Shown here in pieces: positions 58,965-64,000 of a stretch of DNA of 64,000 nt. This DNA comes from Amaranthus tricolor (taxonomy: Eukaryota; Streptophyta; Magnoliopsida; Caryophyllales; Amaranthaceae): contig NC_080052.1 in NCBI RefSeq assembly GCF_026212465.1, forward strand, positions 16,204,122 to 16,268,121, in the 5' to 3' direction. Both the position numbers and the translations under genes were made by a program. The stretch's first letter is position 1. Every line of letters begins with the position of its first letter. The notes below the pieces were generated by a model. The model was not told the origin of the DNA. It searched no databases and saw only the letters and a program-made list of their open reading frames with translations.

Positions 58965-60581
58965 CAGCAATTCTGATGGAAAAACATCTTGAAACTTTGT
59001 CAAAAACTCAGTTAACCTTGAATTTGTTTGATGTGATCCTGTGAACACCACTTTGGTAAATAGAATAAATACCTCCGTGCTAGCTCTAATTTCCTTAACA
59101 CAACTTTTCCTGCTTATTAGATGAATTGGTTGTTTTGTCATAGGTAGGGGAAAAGCCTTATGAGGAGGTAAAGGTACTAGGTCTTTAATCTTCCCCTCAT
59201 GTCTCAAGGTGTACACATTAGTCACTCCATTATGCTTAGTGTCTCTATCATGTTGCCAAGGTCTCCCTAATAGAATGTGACGGGCATCCATATTAAGAAC
59301 ATCACATAAAACATGATCTTCATATGATCCTTTCTTGAAGCTCACTAAACATTGCCTCTTAACATAATTCCCAGTGTTTTCATCCAACCACCTCAACTTA
59401 TAAGGATATGGATGGGGTCTAGTGCTCAAATTCAACCTTTTTACTAAATCTTTACTTACACAATTGGACTCACTTCCACTATAAATGATTAAGTCATATA
59501 AATCATTAGCTTACCTGTACTTTGTCTAGACGATATTTTCCCTTGTTAACTACATAAGTGCTCTCAGGTCCATCCACAAGTGTGGGAGTTAGAACTACCT
59601 CTTCTTTTACATCCATGAAAACAAGCATAGCTTAAGGTCCAACCCTACTGTCAATTTTTGTTTATTTCTTTTGTGTAAAAGCCCTAGCATTGGAACACTT
59701 ATTTTTGTAGTGACCATGACCATGACATTTGAAGCAAATAACATCTTTGTTATATGCCACACTCTTGTCCGTATGTTGGGGTTTGAAAGTTGTGGATTTG
59801 TTAGTTCTTTGATTGCTCATAGAGTTGGTTCTAGTTACTGGTGTCCTACTGTTCCTAAAACTTTTTTGGTTTCTGTTCTTTTCATATTTCTCTCACACTA
59901 GATCACTATTGCATGCACCATCATAAGTAAGGTTCTCATTGGTTCAAGTTTTTCCCTAATTTCTTCCCTTAATCCACCAAGAAACCTACCAATCTTCATT
60001 TCTTCAGGCTCATTTATATCAGACAGAATAAATAACCTCTCCCTATCCTTGATATGCAGAGTCATACTACCTTGTCTCAAATTTCCCCAACATTCAAATA
60101 ACTGTTGTTTATAAGTGGTGGGAGCATACTTTCTCCTTAGGTGTTTCTTAAGCTTATCCCAAGAACCAATCTTGAACCTATCCTCTCTTTTTTGTTGTTT
60201 TTGTATACCCTTTAACCATATGACTGACAATTTGGTGAGTTTGACCTTTGCTAACATAAAACGTTGATCATCTGGTGTTTCTTTAAATTCAAAGTATCTC
60301 TCCAAACTATTCTCCTGTTCCACATAATCTTCAAGGTTACTAGTAGTTCCCTCAAAGTCTGGTACATTAACTTTCAGAAACCTATCACTAACACTATGGT
60401 TTGGCTTGGGTTGATTTAGAATTCCAGAGTTGTTTAAGGTGAGAGATAATTGTTCCACCATTTTAGTGAAATTTTTAAGCCTAGTTTCATTATCTATATT
60501 GACAAAAGGGTTCACATTGACAAAGTGATTCAAGTTTAAACAAATAGAAATAAGAAAACACATAGAATAAGAACTAAACAC
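58965..60581 (-). pseudogene. gypsy gag and protease region (broken)
   Basis: Gag (60581-59898) has the retrotransposon gag signatures VPDFEGTTSNLEDYVEQ and WDKLKKHLRRKYAP. A Cys-knuckle-like part lies in broken frames near 59700-59760. The protease-like part (59435-58965) has YEDHVLCDVLNMDARHILLG and RPWQHDRDTKHNG, the usual region after the active site. The active-site Asp segment (near 59470) reads with interruptions. The frame is cut by the coding-poor LTR element right after FQDVFPSEL, where reverse transcriptase would begin. Confidence 0.87.
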
Positions 60582-60891
60582 TCAACACAACAATTCAAGA
60601 AATCACTTATTGAACCAAATGTCTGAACACTTTGAGAGAAAGTTTTCTGTAAAGAAAACTTCCTAAGAAAACCAAGAGATAGAACTGACTTGAAATTGTG
60701 GATTTAGAGTTCTCAACAAAGCAAACAAATCAAATGAAAGTAATAAGAACAAGGAAGAACAAGGAGGAACAAGTTACAGATCACCTTATCAACATCAATT
60801 GTTCTGTGTTTGCTGACTTTCTTGATAATCTTCTTCAACGTAGTCTCCTGTTTTCCCTTCAAAAGTGTCACTGCGTTATTCTAATAGCCTT

Positions 60892-60903
60892 GCTCTGATA
60901 CCA
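60892..60903 (-). other. tRNA-Met type primer binding site of the gypsy element
   Basis: On the minus strand TGGTATCAGAGC is the classic primer site complementary to initiator tRNA-Met. It lies three bases after the upstream LTR end, which fixes that boundary. Confidence 0.9.
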
Positions 60904-60906
60904 AGT

Positions 60907-61342
60907 TGCAGCAATCACACCAAGATCTGTGTAATTCTTTATTTGAAAATGCACCATAAAGAGGAACAAATGCCAAGAACAACAAAGTCACTGATATGAT
61001 CAAAAGGATTCTGATATGTGATCAATACCCTTTCAATCCACTGGTTTGGTTAGGCAAAGATCTCCCTCAAGATTCTAGGCTACACTCACCAAGACTCTTG
61101 GATAGGATAAATTTAACCAAGCCTTCTTGTTTCACTCACAGAAAGCATTGGTCAGAAATAGAATTGAAGAACTCTAAATCCTCTCTATGAAGAACTCAAA
61201 GATATGTTGTATTATTGAAAATCAAAGAATGAGTTTACAAAAGATAAACAAGGCCTATATATAGACTAGGCTCCTACCAAGAACGTGTCTTGTTGATGTT
61301 GCCCATATAGGCTGTTAGGCCCTTCTTTGATAGCTTGCTCCA
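60907..61342 (-). mobile_element. Upstream LTR of the gypsy element
   Basis: On the minus strand it runs TGGAGCAAGC to GATTGCTGCA (436 bp) with inverted ends. A TATA box CTATATATAG lies near 61255-61265. Confidence 0.82.
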
Positions 61343-61497
61343 TTCCTTAGTTTGGTGGCACAACATATTGCTCATCAATACTTGATTTATGATGATCAAC
61401 CTCCCTAATATTGGTCTTCAAGTCAGTGTTAGTCCTCTGATTAGTGTTCAGCATCGTGGAGGATTTTTCAGTCAAACACATGGGTGTGCTTGGTTCA
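61343..61497 (-). mobile_element. Extra copy of the gypsy pol end outside the LTR
   Basis: This segment matches 50447-50580, the end of pol in the same element, and directly precedes the upstream LTR on the minus strand. It stops abruptly near 61497. It implies a second element copy that shared this LTR. Confidence 0.75.
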
Positions 61498-62345
61498 ACT
61501 TATGAAACATAAGGCTTAAATCAATTTTTGATTAAACATAATTCAATACATATTTTGACTTTGGACTTCAATTTTTTATCATTTAGGCATTTAAACTTAA
61601 TATGATTTTGGACCAATTAAACAATTAAATATAATTACTTAATTTATTCGTTTAATTTATTATGCTTTTTGAATATCATCAATTAAAAGAGTAGAGTCTT
61701 CAATTTCCCCCTTGATGAAAGTCAAGACCATATTTGCTGAATCATATTGCTAGGTGAAAATGATTTAAACATGATAAGAGCAAAAACTTAAACAAACGTA
61801 ATTTCATCATCAAGTATAAACTGTATAATTTTACAAGACTTTAAAATATGTCTAAAAACAGAACAATAATAAATTAATCTCAATATCATCAAGTATGTGT
61901 TCACCAATAACATCACATGCAATACCTTTAAGCTATTGTCAATCATAGCAACCAATCATATAAGCAACTAATTATATCACATGCAAAGTTAACATATCAT
62001 AACTCAATCAATTAAGTATCAACTTATTCATATGAGTATAAAGAATAATATACGAATTAAAAATATGTCTAAAATAGTGAAAAATCATTATGAAATGCAT
62101 AACTAGTCACCAAATCCAACTTGTAGTAATAAACAAAAAAACAAGCAATTAGCAAAGAAAAAACATCCATCAAGCATATGCTACGCCTATGTTAAAATTA
62201 TTACAAGCCACAAAATATTCTCCCCCTTTTTGACTTTCCTCAAAAAGTAAACAGGGATTGACAACATTTGCGATTGTTTTTCCAAACCTAAATATGTTTG
62301 TTGAAATAAAGATTGTTCATAAATGTAACAACCTTGAAAAAAAAT

Positions 62346-62723
62346 TCACATCCTGGACCTTGTCTTCCTCTTCTTGGAACCCTTTAGTTTGCCGGGGGAT
62401 GGTGTAGATACATCAGTCTGGGGAGTTGTCTCAACAGGTAGTGGTGCATGGGTAATAGGGGCAACAACCTCAGCTTCTTTGATTTCTTCCTCCTCCTTTT
62501 CTTCTTCTTCTTCTTCTTCTTCTTCTTCTTCTTCTTCTTCTTCTAGTTCAACCTCTCCTTCTTTGTTCACATCTTCCTCCTTTTCAACGACCTTCTCCTC
62601 TTCCACTTCTTCCTTGTTAACTACTTCCTTCACTACTATCCCTTTCATCTCTTTCATAAAAGTGTCCAGCATAAAGTTTATAGTGGAAACTTTGTCATGT
62701 AGTTTAAGAAGGGACAGTTTCAT
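62346..62723 (-). CDS. Acidic ORF downstream of copia pol (env-like position)
   Basis: A 125-residue minus-strand frame with a Glu-rich centre from a (TTC)n tract (62498-62542) and a basic end (KKRKTRSR). It sits between pol and the 3' LTR, where SIRE elements carry a divergent env-like ORF. No membrane or signal segment is visible. Function is unknown, and it may be only the tail of a longer, broken ORF. Confidence 0.35.
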   Translation of the reverse strand: MKLSLLKLHDKVSTINFMLDTFMKEMKGIVVKEVVNKEEVEEEKVVEKEEDVNKEGEVELEEEEEEEEEEEEEEEKEEEEIKEAEVVAPITHAPLPVETTPQTDVSTPSPGKLKGSKKRKTRSRM

Positions 62724-63539
62724 ATAACTAACCTTAGAGTCAAGGGACTTAAGGCGAGAATGGGTATTATGGTCCTTGATTTTTGGTTCAAGACGAGTGA
62801 TATTTTTCCCATGGATCTTTCTAAGATCCTCTTTTTAGAAACTGATAAGTTTGAGTATAACTCATTCTTACCATTAACTTTTAAAATACCAATGGGAGGG
62901 AGGATGTTGTTGGAAAAGACTAAGGACCAGTATCATCCATTTCCTCTATATCAAATAGTAGATTTAAATGGTTAAGACCAATGTCAACAAATTAGCATAA
63001 GGAAGAGCAATGTTGCGGAAAAGAGAACTACAAAAGAGCTTGTTGAACAAAATGAGAGAGACATAATCAATTGTGTTCACAGTTGCCGCTTTTCACATTA
63101 AAATGAGGTGAGCATCTGAAACAAGTTCGCAAGAGGAATTGCGAGAATAGACTTTTTAAACAAGAGGAGTGTATAGCAACTTCCTACACAAATTTAAGCC
63201 ATTGTGAGTAAGTTGTCGTTTAGTATATAGATAGTAATCATAAGCGATTTTTAAGGCTAAATGAATTCGGACAAGATTCATAAACCAAACGTTTAAGTTG
63301 TTGTTTGAATTCAAGTTTATTTGCTAACAAATATATTTAGTTTAATTAAATTACCTTTATTATTTAAAGGTACTTAATAATTTAATTCCATTTTTATATA
63401 TTTAAATATTGTACCAAGAAATTGAAATTGATTTTCGATTCTCAAATACATTTTAAAACATCCAAATAACATACATTGCCACGTAATTTTCATATGCACT
63501 TAAATCACACAAATTTTTAAAATAATGTCCAAAACAAAT

Positions 63540-64000
63540 TGGACTTCAAGGCTTTGTAAATATATCCGCTTATGGATTCTCCGTAGAATTAAAAGATCAA
63601 GTTATGTTACCCTTTTCAACATGATCACGTATGAAATAATGATGTACCTCAATGTGTTTTGTACGTGAATGTTGCACTGGATTTTTAGTATTACAAATTG
63701 CACTAGTGTTGTCACACTCAATTGTTATGCCTTTGAGATTAATTCTAAGATCTCAAAGCTATTGTGCAATCTATAATATATGAGTACAACATGCACCGAC
63801 TTCTATATATTCAGCTTCTACCGTTGACAAAGCAATTGAATTTTGCTTTTTAGAATGCCATGAAATCAAAGATGATCCCAAGATCCTGAAGTGCCCTTTC
63901 CGTCCACCTTATAACCAACATAATCCACATCTAAAAAAACCAATCAAAGCAAAATTTCTACAACTTGGGTACCATAGACCAAAGTCTTTAATAGGGCTGC
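63540..64000 (-). pseudogene. copia RNase H region (broken)
   Basis: The minus strand shows the late pol motifs of SIRE-like copia elements: an ALSTVEAEY run, then [20 protein letters not shown] and [11 protein letters not shown], and a final ADIFTKP. At least two stops interrupt it. RNase H would degrade the RNA template during copying. Confidence 0.85.

Larger units (their letters stand above)
47995..61497 (-). mobile_element. Ty3/gypsy retrotransposon, minus strand, with three nested insertions
   Basis: The order on the minus strand is LTR (61342-60907), tRNA-Met primer site, gag, protease, reverse transcriptase, RNase H, integrase, then a second LTR. The host element is interrupted by a coding-poor LTR element (52724-58959) between protease and reverse transcriptase. 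Its downstream LTR is interrupted by a hAT MITE (48107-48904) and a solo LTR (49082-50372). A 155-bp copy of the pol end lies outside the upstream LTR (61343-61497). Many stops show the element is dead. Confidence 0.88.
61498..64000 (-). mobile_element. SIRE-like Ty1/copia element, 3' part
   Basis: On the minus strand: RNase H end of pol (64000-63540), an acidic ORF (62723-62346), a polypurine tract (CAAGGGGGAAAT, about 61703-61716) and the start of a 3' LTR (TGAAGACTC at 61702). A second GGGGGAGA tract lies near 62221-62230. The LTR is cut at 61498 by the gypsy complex. The 5' part lies outside the window. Confidence 0.75.

Noticed and set aside
62374..62727. Ser-rich plus-strand frame
   Set aside because: It is the reverse reading of the (TTC)n tract in the acidic copia ORF.

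Overview
The window is nuclear DNA from a flowering plant, probably a eudicot. It is AT-rich, its genes have introns with GT/AG borders, and it holds an OVATE family gene and typical plant transposon lineages (hAT, CACTA/EnSpm, Mutator-like, Ty3/gypsy of the Tat/Athila kind, a second Ty3/gypsy line with a tRNA-Met primer site, Ty1/copia of the SIRE kind, LINEs, MITEs). The species cannot be fixed from the sequence. Only one host gene looks intact: the OVATE family protein gene at 20235-21206 (minus). A broken proton pump-interactor-like gene lies at 46578-47225. Nearly all the rest is transposons nested in transposons, many with boundaries and target-site duplications (TSDs) readable to the base.

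Layout. 1-2254: part of a minus-strand LTR. 2255-5356: AT-rich spacer with a 48-bp tandem repeat and a Stowaway-like MITE. 5365-18943: a hAT element (8-bp TSD) whose transposase gene is split by a 10,011-bp CACTA element (7665-17675, 3-bp TSD). The CACTA carries a TNP2 transposase gene with one in-frame stop and an apparently uninterrupted nine-exon gene with an Ulp1-type protease end. One intron of that gene holds a 3-kb satellite array with a ~169-bp period. 18971-19691: a non-autonomous hAT element. 20235-21206: the OVATE gene.

22028-37398: a Mutator-like element (9-bp TSD) with a MURA-type transposase gene, a plant-mobile-domain gene and a small opposite-strand GRF zinc-finger gene. The transposase gene is hit by a 3.16-kb solo LTR (23864-27027) and by a Tat/Athila-type retroelement (27318-33249) that begins exactly at its primer binding site with no 5' LTR, yet has a clean 5-bp TSD. 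37408-43160: two LINE copies head to head, one hit by a 706-bp solo LTR (39130-39835).

43161-47590: simple repeats, a Stowaway-like MITE, LTR fragments and the pump-interactor pseudogene. 47592-47967: a Tourist-like MITE. 47995-61497: a minus-strand Ty3/gypsy element whose LTR holds a hAT MITE (48107-48904) and a solo LTR (49082-50372), and whose coding region is split by a coding-poor Tat-type LTR element (52724-58959). 61498-64000: the 3' part of a minus-strand SIRE-like copia element.

The genes do not form an operon or pathway. The most unusual signals are the LTR-less retroelement integrant at 27318, the palindrome clusters at matching offsets in three unrelated LTRs, the satellite array inside the protease gene intron, and the three-gene Mutator-like element.
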